This document shows positions 26,572-32,961 of a stretch of 64,000 bases of DNA, in pieces. The stretch comes from Saprospiraceae bacterium (GTDB lineage: Bacteria; Bacteroidota; Bacteroidia; Chitinophagales; Saprospiraceae), in the NCBI GenBank assembly GCA_027488855.1, contig JAIYAV010000419.1, forward strand, positions 1-64,000, in the 5' to 3' direction. The notes under the pieces were generated by a model, which was not told the DNA's origin, did no database searches, and saw only the letters and a list, made by a program, of their open reading frames with translations. The position numbers and the translations under genes were made by a program. Numbering within the stretch: the first letter of the stretch is position 1; every line of letters begins with the position of its first letter.

Positions 26572-27029
26572 GGCAGAGTTAAAAAGGACTAAGGTTTTTA
26601 AAAAGGACTACTAAATAAACCTACCAAATTTATTTCTGTTTACAAGAAGGGCACTGATTTTTGTCACCCCCAATGGAGGGCCGCTTTAGTGATTCTATAT
26701 TCTGGTAATTCTTGATGGTACAATCTGTCATTCAATCAAACCCACCGAGATGCCAATAAGAGAGCTGTTCGGAATCGAACAGGGGTGTTCGGATAAGGAC
26801 TAGGCAAATCATCTGGATGATGAAGCAGTTTTTGAATCAAGGCTTGCGCCCCCAGTGCTATTTTTGGGCAATCTTATTTGATTTATGCGGGGAATGAAAA
26901 TCAGGATAGGGTGCAGGGGAAGGTACGAGCATGGGATAATTTGCCGGGGTTTTGAGGGTATACCATAGGGACTTAGGTTTTGTTTTGTGCAAATGTGCAT
27001 TCAACACCTTGGTTTTAGAGGATTTCGCC
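26572..27029. other. Gene-free stretch of about 460 bases
   Basis: No convincing gene or RNA is seen. A minus-strand frame of 63 codons at 26809-27000 has no family features. The plus-strand sequence near 26985-27060 keeps short open frames that read like worn-down coding sequence, but I cannot assign them. The right end meets the hairpin at 27030-27088. Confidence 0.5.
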
Positions 27030-27088
27030 GAACATTACGCTTTACGAATTTGCGACGTTTAGGAGCAATTTTCGGGGAGCGATTGTTC
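27030..27088 (-). repeat. attC-like imperfect hairpin at the end of the GNAT/XRE segment
   Basis: An imperfect stem of 59 bases: outer arms GAACATTACGCT and AGCGATTGTTC pair with one extra base, inner arms AATTTGC and GCAATT pair with one extra base, separated by an unpaired part. Read on the minus strand it begins with the final AAC of CTGTGAAC, just after the antitoxin stop. Stems with unpaired, bulged bases between two boxes are typical of integron attC sites. This is a structural likeness only; the core-site consensus is not met exactly. Confidence 0.45.
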
Positions 27089-27097
27089 ACAGTATAT

Positions 27098-27676
27098 TCA
27101 AGCTCTGAACTTTAGATCGTTTTTAACTTTCCCCCATTCGATGCTCCTTAACAGTTCATCCGTTTTTATTTCGTCCTCCAGTTGTTTGGCGTACAACTTC
27201 CACCAATAGATTGCTGGAATAACATTCCCACAGTGTTTTTCTAATCGATACACCAACTCATTATTGGGATTATCTCTTCCATTGAGGAGCCTACTCAATT
27301 TAGTTGGATGAAGATCAATCTCCGCAGCAAAATCCTTTTGGCTTCGCCCAATCAGTTTGACGTATTGTTCTAATTGCAGTGCAAATGAAAATTCTTTTTC
27401 AAAATCACTACGCTCAAGGTAGTCTTTGATCAGTAATTTCATGCGCATCAGCGCCGACAACAACCTTTGTTCCTCAGTGCTTTCTTTTAAAGCCTTTAAG
27501 CGTAAGGCTCTGAATTCTGCTTCAATAGTCTCTTTTTCCAGCTCATCCAAATCGGCCGGAAACACGTAGCCTTCAACAATCTCCTGATCAGTGAATTGTT
27601 TGCTCAACTCAAGATAGATTTTTTCGTTATTTTTCATCTCCAAGGTATTGGTCAATGACACGTTTTGATTGTTCAT
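27098..27676 (-). CDS. XRE-type HTH antitoxin-like protein
   Basis: A 192-residue protein with a helix-turn-helix at about 125-160 (GRSQKDFAAEIDLHPTKLSRLLNGRDNPNNELVYRLEKHCG) and a highly charged helical N-terminal part. It resembles the long XRE-type partners of host-inhibition-like pairs, and the gene order (toxin first, HTH second, overlapping) fits. The overlap with the upstream gene is 50 bases for this ATG; a second in-frame ATG at 27635-27637 has a GGAG just before it and would cut the overlap to 11 bases. It should bind its own promoter and neutralise the GNAT-like partner (inference). Confidence 0.75.
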   Translation of the reverse strand: MNNQNVSLTNTLEMKNNEKIYLELSKQFTDQEIVEGYVFPADLDELEKETIEAEFRALRLKALKESTEEQRLLSALMRMKLLIKDYLERSDFEKEFSFALQLEQYVKLIGRSQKDFAAEIDLHPTKLSRLLNGRDNPNNELVYRLEKHCGNVIPAIYWWKLYAKQLEDEIKTDELLRSIEWGKVKNDLKFRA

Positions 27677-28103
27677 GCTCTAACGCAAGTAGTCTTCCAT
27701 ATTGGCGAAACCCATATTTTTCTTGGTACAAATCAATCAACCTGGTCTTTGGCAACAAAGAAACAAAGCCTTCGTATCCTTTTCTGAAGGCAATGCCGCA
27801 AGCAAAGCCAATCAAACAGCCAGCGATGTGATCCAAGGTTTTCCCTCGACCTACCTGCTCTTTGATTACCTCGATCAGGCTGATGTGAATTCTCAGCTCT
27901 GCTGGATGATCAATCAAAGAAAGTAAACCTAGAATTTTGGTTTCTTCACCTCTCAAGCAGATTTTATACACATCATGCTTTTCTTCAACCGACCAGTCAA
28001 AGACAAACCCTTTTCCTTTCTTAACCTTTTGAAAGTCCTTAGGCTCAATCTCCAGGATAAGCGCTTCAACTAAATCACCAGATGATGTGTCGATTAGTTT
28101 CAT
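27627..28103 (-). CDS. GNAT-fold acetyltransferase-like protein (toxin-like partner)
   Basis: A 158-residue protein. A GNAT-like motif A is visible (ISLIEVIKEQVGRGKTLDHIAGCLIGFACGIAF, with the Gln/Val-Gly-Arg-Gly-Lys acetyl-CoA loop, about 75-107), followed by the motif B-like LLPKTRLIDLYQEKYGFRQYG. Similar proteins occur in Bacteroidota just upstream of a long XRE protein. GNAT toxins of the TacT/AtaT kind acetylate aminoacyl-tRNA; whether this one does is unknown. It is the first gene of a pair, and overlaps the HTH gene. Confidence 0.65.
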   Translation of the reverse strand: MKLIDTSSGDLVEALILEIEPKDFQKVKKGKGFVFDWSVEEKHDVYKICLRGEETKILGLLSLIDHPAELRIHISLIEVIKEQVGRGKTLDHIAGCLIGFACGIAFRKGYEGFVSLLPKTRLIDLYQEKYGFRQYGRLLALEHEQSKRVIDQYLGDEK

Positions 28104-28194
28104 CTTTCTTTTGCTTCAAAAGGCAGTGTTATTGCAAATATCGTAAATTTTATTTACTAAATCAATAATTTTTTGAAGTTTTTGAGTTGCTGTG

Positions 28195-28293
28195 AACTTC
28201 GGTATTGCCGCAACACCTCCTCCTATATCCAGCGCCTTGCCGCTGTTTTAATTGACGGCAAGGCGCTTAAAGCTACAAGAAAAAACCAAATTA
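28195..28293 (-). repeat. 100-bp dispersed repeat, copy 2 (cassette-boundary element)
   Basis: Reverse-strand copy of the repeat at 6265-6364, with the same inner stem (GCGCCTTGCCG/CGGCAAGGCGC) and the same abrupt end at GAAGTT. It sits about 90 bases upstream of the GNAT/XRE pair and is co-oriented with it, exactly as copy 1 is placed before the lipoprotein gene. Confidence 0.8.
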
Positions 28294-28346
28294 AGCACTT
28301 TATACAGACTATACTTTATGTCGTTTCCAAAAATATTTCCCTGTCC

Positions 28347-28568
28347 CTACACCCTTAATTTCTTCAAATGCCTCTGCACCTCTCTTTCCACCTGCTCAAA
28401 ATTTGGCAAATCCTTAATTTGATCAGCCAATGAACTTTTCCAACGCCCTTTGTATTGCGGCAAGCGCTCGCTGAGTTTTTTAGTAAAATCTGCTGCTTGC
28501 AAGCCTTTACTTTCGCATGTGACTTTAAATTCGCTAGCATAAAAATCAACCGATTGCTTGATAATCAA
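28347..28568 (-). pseudogene. C-terminal remnant of an AbiEii/nucleotidyltransferase-type toxin
   Basis: A frame of 73 codons whose product reads like the extreme C terminus of AbiEii-family nucleotidyltransferases: a Lys/Arg-rich helix with KLSERLPQYKGRWKSSL followed by LPNFEQVEREVQRHLKKL. The N-terminal catalytic part (GSxxDxD) is not present upstream; the frame starts beside a 67-bp palindrome. AbiEii works in abortive phage defence with AbiEi. The likeness is limited to about 45 residues, so the assignment is tentative. It could also be a small gene in its own right. Confidence 0.45.
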
Positions 28569-28586
28569 ATTGCATCTAGTTTAATA

Positions 28587-28653
28587 AAAAATGATGTTTC
28601 ATATCATCTGTGTCAGGTTTAACCTGACACAGATGATATGAAACATCATTTTT
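28587..28653. repeat. Perfect 33-bp palindrome with a one-base centre
   Basis: Arms 28587-28619 and 28621-28653 are exact reverse complements around the T at 28620. A stem this long with no loop would be hard to keep in a genome unless recent or under selection. It lies immediately upstream of the AbiEii remnant and about 50 bases after the permease gene's stop. Confidence 0.9.
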
Positions 28654-28705
28654 AACACTACAATCCAATCCCCTGAGCGAATCTTTTCTGGTTAATTTTT
28701 CATAC

Positions 28706-31129
28706 TCACTCACTCCTCAAACTCTCCACCGGATTCGCCAACGCCGCCTTCACACTCTGGAACCCAATCGTCAAAACCGCCAGCAATAGCGCCAATCCTC
28801 CAGCCAGGGCAAAAACCCACCACTGCACAGGCGTGCGATACGCAAAATCAGCCAACCATTGGTTCATGAAATACCAGGCGATGGGGGAAGCGATGACAAT
28901 GGCCACCAATACCAGTTTGAGAAAATCCACGGTCAACAAACTGCTGATGCTGCCCACACTGGCGCCCAGCACTTTGCGGATGCCAATTTCCTTGGTGCGC
29001 GACTCTACGGTGAATACCGTCAAGCCAAACAAGCCCATACAGGCAATCAGGATGGCCAGGATGGAAGCTGCGCTAAAAATTTTGCCAAACTGCGCCTCTG
29101 CCTTGTACTGCTTGTTGAACAGTTCATCCACAAACAAGTACTCAAAGGGATTGCCTACGAAGTATTTTTTGTAAATTTTTTCCAGTGTGGCCAATTTTGC
29201 CGGGAGATTGTCGCTACTCAGTTTAATGGTGAGGTCATTCCCTTGGGCGGGATAAAAAACGATCGGCCCAATGGCCTTTTGCAAACCTTCGTGGTGGTAA
29301 TCTTTCACCACGCCAATCACTTGCAGCTTGCGCTCATCCCAGGTGATTTTGGTGGTCAGTGCGTCTTTAACGTCTTCAAAACCCAAGGCTTTGGCCGCTT
29401 TTTCGTTCAGAATTACCTTGTCGTTATCGTTCCATTCTACGTCTGTTTCTATCGCGGTAAAATTCCGGCCAGCTTTGAGTGGAATTTTAAAGGTGGGCAA
29501 ATAATTTTCGCCAATGATGGCAAAAGAGAAGGATTGGTTTTCGGTACCCTTTGTTGACTTGGGTGAACTGAAGCCTTCGGTAGCAAAATTATAGCCTCGC
29601 CCCGGCCCACTGCCCGAGGTACAAAAGCCCTCCACGAAGCTTTGTTGAGCTATTTCGTCCTGGTAAGCCGCTTTGCGCTGTTTGTAGGTCTCATCCAGGT
29701 TCAATTGTGGGGAAGGAATCACCACCAGTTGGGTGCTGTCGAAGCCCAGATTGGCGTGTTGCATGAACTTCAGTTGTTTGAATACCAGCATGGTGCTGAT
29801 GATCAGGGCTACAGAGATGCTAAATTGAATGACCACCAATGATTTACGCAGAAAAGCACCTGAGCCGGTTTTGGCGATTTTGCCTTTAAGGGTATCTACT
29901 GGTTTGAAGCGCGCCAAAACCAGCGCAATGTAAACGCCAGATACGATTGAACTCAAGAGCAGCAGGCCTACCCCCAAAGCCCATACCGGGTTTTGGAACA
30001 AGGTTTGTAAACTGAGGTCTTTTTCAAAAAGCTGGTTGAACAAGGGCTGCAAAACTACGACCAACACTATGGCCAGCACAAAGGCCGAAAGATTGACCAA
30101 AACGGACTCGACCAGAAACAAACCCAACAAGTTTTGCTGGCTTGCGCCAATCGCTTTGCGCACCCCTACTTCATTGGCGCGTTTGATGGAGTTGGCGGTA
30201 TTCAGGTTGATGTAGTTGAACCAGGCGATCAGCAGGATCAGGAAGGCAATGCCCATCAGCATCAATACGTAGCGACGATTGCCAGTGTGTTGCAGGTCAT
30301 CTTGAGTGGATTTGGCCAAATGCACATCTGCCAGGGGTTGCAACCTGAATACGGTAGCGTCTTTTTCCGATTGAATTTCACGGCGCAGCGCTGTGAGTTT
30401 CTTTTCCAAGGCTTTCAGATTGGTATTGGGGCTGAGTTCAAACAGCATGTTGATGTACTGGTTGTCCAGATTATCCAGTGCTGCCCAAGAATTCCCGTTG
30501 AGGTTTTCCTTGTTTTTCAGGTTTTCGAGCGAAAAAACCATATCGAAGCGGATGTCCGAATTGTCCCCCATGTCTTCATACACCCCTTTTACCACGTACA
30601 CACGGTTGCCAAATTGGTTGTTCAGTTTCAGGGTCTGTTCCAGGGGGCTTTCCTCACCGAAGTATTTTTTGGCCATCGAGGCAGAAATGAAAGCCGCATC
30701 GGGTTGGTTCAAGTCCTTGGCTTGGCCTGCTACCAGCGGGAAACTGAAGAAGTCAAAAAAGTTGCCTTCTCCGTAACTCAGATTTTCTTCGCGGAAGGAG
30801 CGATTGTTCAATGGGTTTTGGACCACACCTTGGGTAATCCCCTCTGAAAAACGGCAATAGGACTTGATTTCGGGCAACCGCGATTTGGCTATATCCCCCC
30901 AGCCGGGTTCCACTTGTGGCCAGTTTTCACCTTGTGCATTTTGGCAAAGCATCCGGGCCAGATTGGGCAATTTGGCGTGAAACTGGTTCACACTTTTTTC
31001 CAGGCTGACGTATTCCAAAATGAACAGAAAGGCCGCAATACCCATCGCCAGACCAGCTATGTTGATCGTAGAGTAAATTTTGTTTTTGCTGAGGTTGCGT
31101 AGGGCAACCGTAAGATAGTTTTGGAACAT
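28706..31129 (-). CDS. FtsX/MacB-like ABC transporter permease (paralogue 1)
   Basis: An 807-residue permease with the double-unit Bacteroidota layout: N-terminal helix (about 20-45), a periplasmic MacB_PCD domain, three helices (about 280-410), a second N-terminal-like helix and periplasmic domain (about 420-660), and three more helices ending in ALANPVESLRSE. It probably works in the export or release of lipoprotein, peptide or drug, as in MacB/LolC-like systems. No ATPase or membrane-fusion gene lies nearby. The ATG at 31127-31129 (MFQNYLTVALRNL) is chosen over 31204 because ALRNL marks the family start. Confidence 0.88.
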   Translation of the reverse strand: MFQNYLTVALRNLSKNKIYSTINIAGLAMGIAAFLFILEYVSLEKSVNQFHAKLPNLARMLCQNAQGENWPQVEPGWGDIAKSRLPEIKSYCRFSEGITQGVVQNPLNNRSFREENLSYGEGNFFDFFSFPLVAGQAKDLNQPDAAFISASMAKKYFGEESPLEQTLKLNNQFGNRVYVVKGVYEDMGDNSDIRFDMVFSLENLKNKENLNGNSWAALDNLDNQYINMLFELSPNTNLKALEKKLTALRREIQSEKDATVFRLQPLADVHLAKSTQDDLQHTGNRRYVLMLMGIAFLILLIAWFNYINLNTANSIKRANEVGVRKAIGASQQNLLGLFLVESVLVNLSAFVLAIVLVVVLQPLFNQLFEKDLSLQTLFQNPVWALGVGLLLLSSIVSGVYIALVLARFKPVDTLKGKIAKTGSGAFLRKSLVVIQFSISVALIISTMLVFKQLKFMQHANLGFDSTQLVVIPSPQLNLDETYKQRKAAYQDEIAQQSFVEGFCTSGSGPGRGYNFATEGFSSPKSTKGTENQSFSFAIIGENYLPTFKIPLKAGRNFTAIETDVEWNDNDKVILNEKAAKALGFEDVKDALTTKITWDERKLQVIGVVKDYHHEGLQKAIGPIVFYPAQGNDLTIKLSSDNLPAKLATLEKIYKKYFVGNPFEYLFVDELFNKQYKAEAQFGKIFSAASILAILIACMGLFGLTVFTVESRTKEIGIRKVLGASVGSISSLLTVDFLKLVLVAIVIASPIAWYFMNQWLADFAYRTPVQWWVFALAGGLALLLAVLTIGFQSVKAALANPVESLRSE

Positions 31130-31358
31130 GGATTTTAATTTAACTCGCCTGAATAAACACGCAATAGTACGGCCTTCACCAAGCAAATCCCTTCCAAAAC
31201 CCATGCCAAATTACAATCAATTGAAAATCAAAAACAAATAAAATAATATTATTAAGAACATGTTCGATTTCGATACACTTCCTGTTCAGGTTTGGCCATT
31301 TTTTTGAAGAAAACTCATCTGCTTTTGGGCAAAATGAGAGGGGTGTATTTTGGAATAG

Positions 31359-31397
31359 CTTGTCTAAAATTATATTTTTTCACAAGTTTTAGACAAG
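31359..31397 (+). promoter_or_regulatory. Inverted repeat upstream of the DUF234-type ATPase gene
   Basis: Arms CTTGTCTAAAA (31359-31369) and TTTTAGACAAG (31387-31397) are perfectly complementary, with a 17-base AT-rich spacer and partial extension on both sides. A TTG-N18-TATTTTGG promoter-like site lies at 31325-31353. The repeat is 55 bases before the chosen start codon and could be an operator. The other orphan ATPase in the window (5029) also follows an inverted repeat. Confidence 0.5.
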
Positions 31398-31451
31398 TTA
31401 TTTTTTATTTCTCGACTAAAAATGTTATTCTTGTTCAAATTTAGCTGGTCA

Positions 31452-32879
31452 ATGGAAAAAATCATTGGGCGCCGTCCGCAAATTGCACAATTTGAAGCGG
31501 CACTCGCTTCGCAGAAATCCGAATTTATCGCCGTGACTGGAAGGCGGCGTATCGGCAAGACTTTTCTCATCAAAACCTTTTTCAAAGAGGATATTTGCTT
31601 TCACTTCACGGGCATTCAAAATCAAGCGCTTAAATTCCAACTCCTCGCTTTTACGCAGGAGTTGAGCCACCGCAGCAATACCATTATTACCCCTCCAGAC
31701 AATTGGCTGACAGCCTTTAGTTTGCTGCGCGATTATGTAGAAACGGTCAAAAGTTCGCGCAAAAAAGTGGTATTTTTGGATGAGTTGACCTGGATTGACA
31801 CCAAAAAATCGGGCTTTTTGCAAATCTTCGCCCACTTTTGGAATTCTTGGGCCGCTTGGGAAGGCAATATTATTTTGGTCATTGCGGGTTCTTCTACGTC
31901 TTGGATCGTCAAAAAAGTATATGGCGATCCTGGCGGTTTGCACAATCGGGTCACTAAACGTATTTGGCTCAAACCCTTTACTTTGGCAGAAACCGAGGCC
32001 TTTTTAAGGAGCAAAAATAGCGTCTTGACGCGTTATGACATGGCCTTGATTTACATGGCTTTCGGCGGCGTGCCTTTCTATTTAGACGCCATCAACAATG
32101 ACGAAAGCGCAGCGCAGTGCATTGAACGCTTGTGCTTTGCAGAGGGAGGATTGTTGCGCAATGAATTTGAACACCTTTACACGGCAATTTTTCAAAAACC
32201 TGATGCCCATTTACGCGTCGTCAATGTTTTAGCCAAACATGCCTATGGATTGGAAAGAAACGAGTTGCTACAACAAGCCAATATGAGTAATTCGGGCGGT
32301 TCCACCAAGGTTTTAGAAGACCTGGAAACAACAGGATACATCGAATACGTCGTACCCTATGGCAAAAACAGCAACTTGGGCAAATACGTTTTATCAGATT
32401 TTTACTCGCGCTTTTACCTGAGTTTCATCAACAATCCCAAAATTTCTACTTGGATGGCCCATATCAACAGCCCGGCTTACAAAACCTGGTGTGGCTTGGC
32501 TTTTGAATGGCTGTGTTACATGCATCGGAAAGAAATCGTTCGCGCTTTGGGTTTGAGCGGCATTCAAACCAGCGTCAGTTACCTCAACATCAAAGACGAT
32601 GCCGGAAAAATCGCCGCTCAAATTGATTTGCTGATCGACCGCGCCGATAACGCGATAAATCTCTGCGAGTTGAAATTCTCAAATAACGTCTATTCTCTCT
32701 CAAAAGATGAAGCCGAGGGCATGCGCAAAAAAGTATTCCATCTGCAAAAGCTTTTGAAAAAAAATCAATCCGTTTTCCCTACCATGATCACAACTTTTGG
32801 TTGCGAAAAAAACATGCACTTTTTAAGCCAGATCACCCATCAATTGGATCTAAATGCGCTGTTTAAGATGGAGGATTGA
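31452..32879 (+). CDS. Archaeal-type ATPase with DUF234 C-terminal region
   Basis: A 475-residue member of the ATPase family with Walker A GRRRIGKT (residues 30-37) and Walker B VVFLDELTW (106-114). The middle has a winged-helix pattern (ERNELLQQANMSNSGGSTKVLEDLETTGYI) and the C-terminal DUF234-like part holds a nuclease-like core (QIDLLIDRADNAINLCELKFSN). Such genes are common orphans of unknown role and often move between genomes. The ATG at 31452 (MEKIIGRRPQ) is used because GR near the start is typical; an ATG ten codons earlier is possible. Confidence 0.85.
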   Translation: MEKIIGRRPQIAQFEAALASQKSEFIAVTGRRRIGKTFLIKTFFKEDICFHFTGIQNQALKFQLLAFTQELSHRSNTIITPPDNWLTAFSLLRDYVETVKSSRKKVVFLDELTWIDTKKSGFLQIFAHFWNSWAAWEGNIILVIAGSSTSWIVKKVYGDPGGLHNRVTKRIWLKPFTLAETEAFLRSKNSVLTRYDMALIYMAFGGVPFYLDAINNDESAAQCIERLCFAEGGLLRNEFEHLYTAIFQKPDAHLRVVNVLAKHAYGLERNELLQQANMSNSGGSTKVLEDLETTGYIEYVVPYGKNSNLGKYVLSDFYSRFYLSFINNPKISTWMAHINSPAYKTWCGLAFEWLCYMHRKEIVRALGLSGIQTSVSYLNIKDDAGKIAAQIDLLIDRADNAINLCELKFSNNVYSLSKDEAEGMRKKVFHLQKLLKKNQSVFPTMITTFGCEKNMHFLSQITHQLDLNALFKMED

Positions 32880-32961
32880 GGGTATAGTTGCAGCGAAAAA
32901 GCCAACTTTCGGAGGGGTTTGCCAAAAAAATTGAGCGCTCATTTCCAAATCCAAGCGAAAA

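Larger units (their letters stand above)
27085..28197 (-). mobile_element. Cassette-like insert carrying a GNAT/XRE pair
   Basis: On the minus strand the segment opens with GTTCACAG (28197-28190), at the very end of copy 2 of the 100-bp repeat, and closes with the reverse complement CTGTGAAC (27092-27085), 5 bases after the antitoxin stop. The layout is the same as at 6362-7079 but the boundary bases are different. The two enclosed genes form a toxin-antitoxin-like pair, the commonest kind of cargo in large integron arrays. Confidence 0.6.

Noticed and set aside
26809..27000. A 63-codon minus-strand frame in the gene-free stretch
   Set aside because: Pro/Ile-rich product, no start signal and no family pattern.
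28173..28358. A 61-codon frame over the 100-bp repeat
   Set aside because: It is formed by the repeat itself; the same frame appears in the other copy only because the DNA is repeated.
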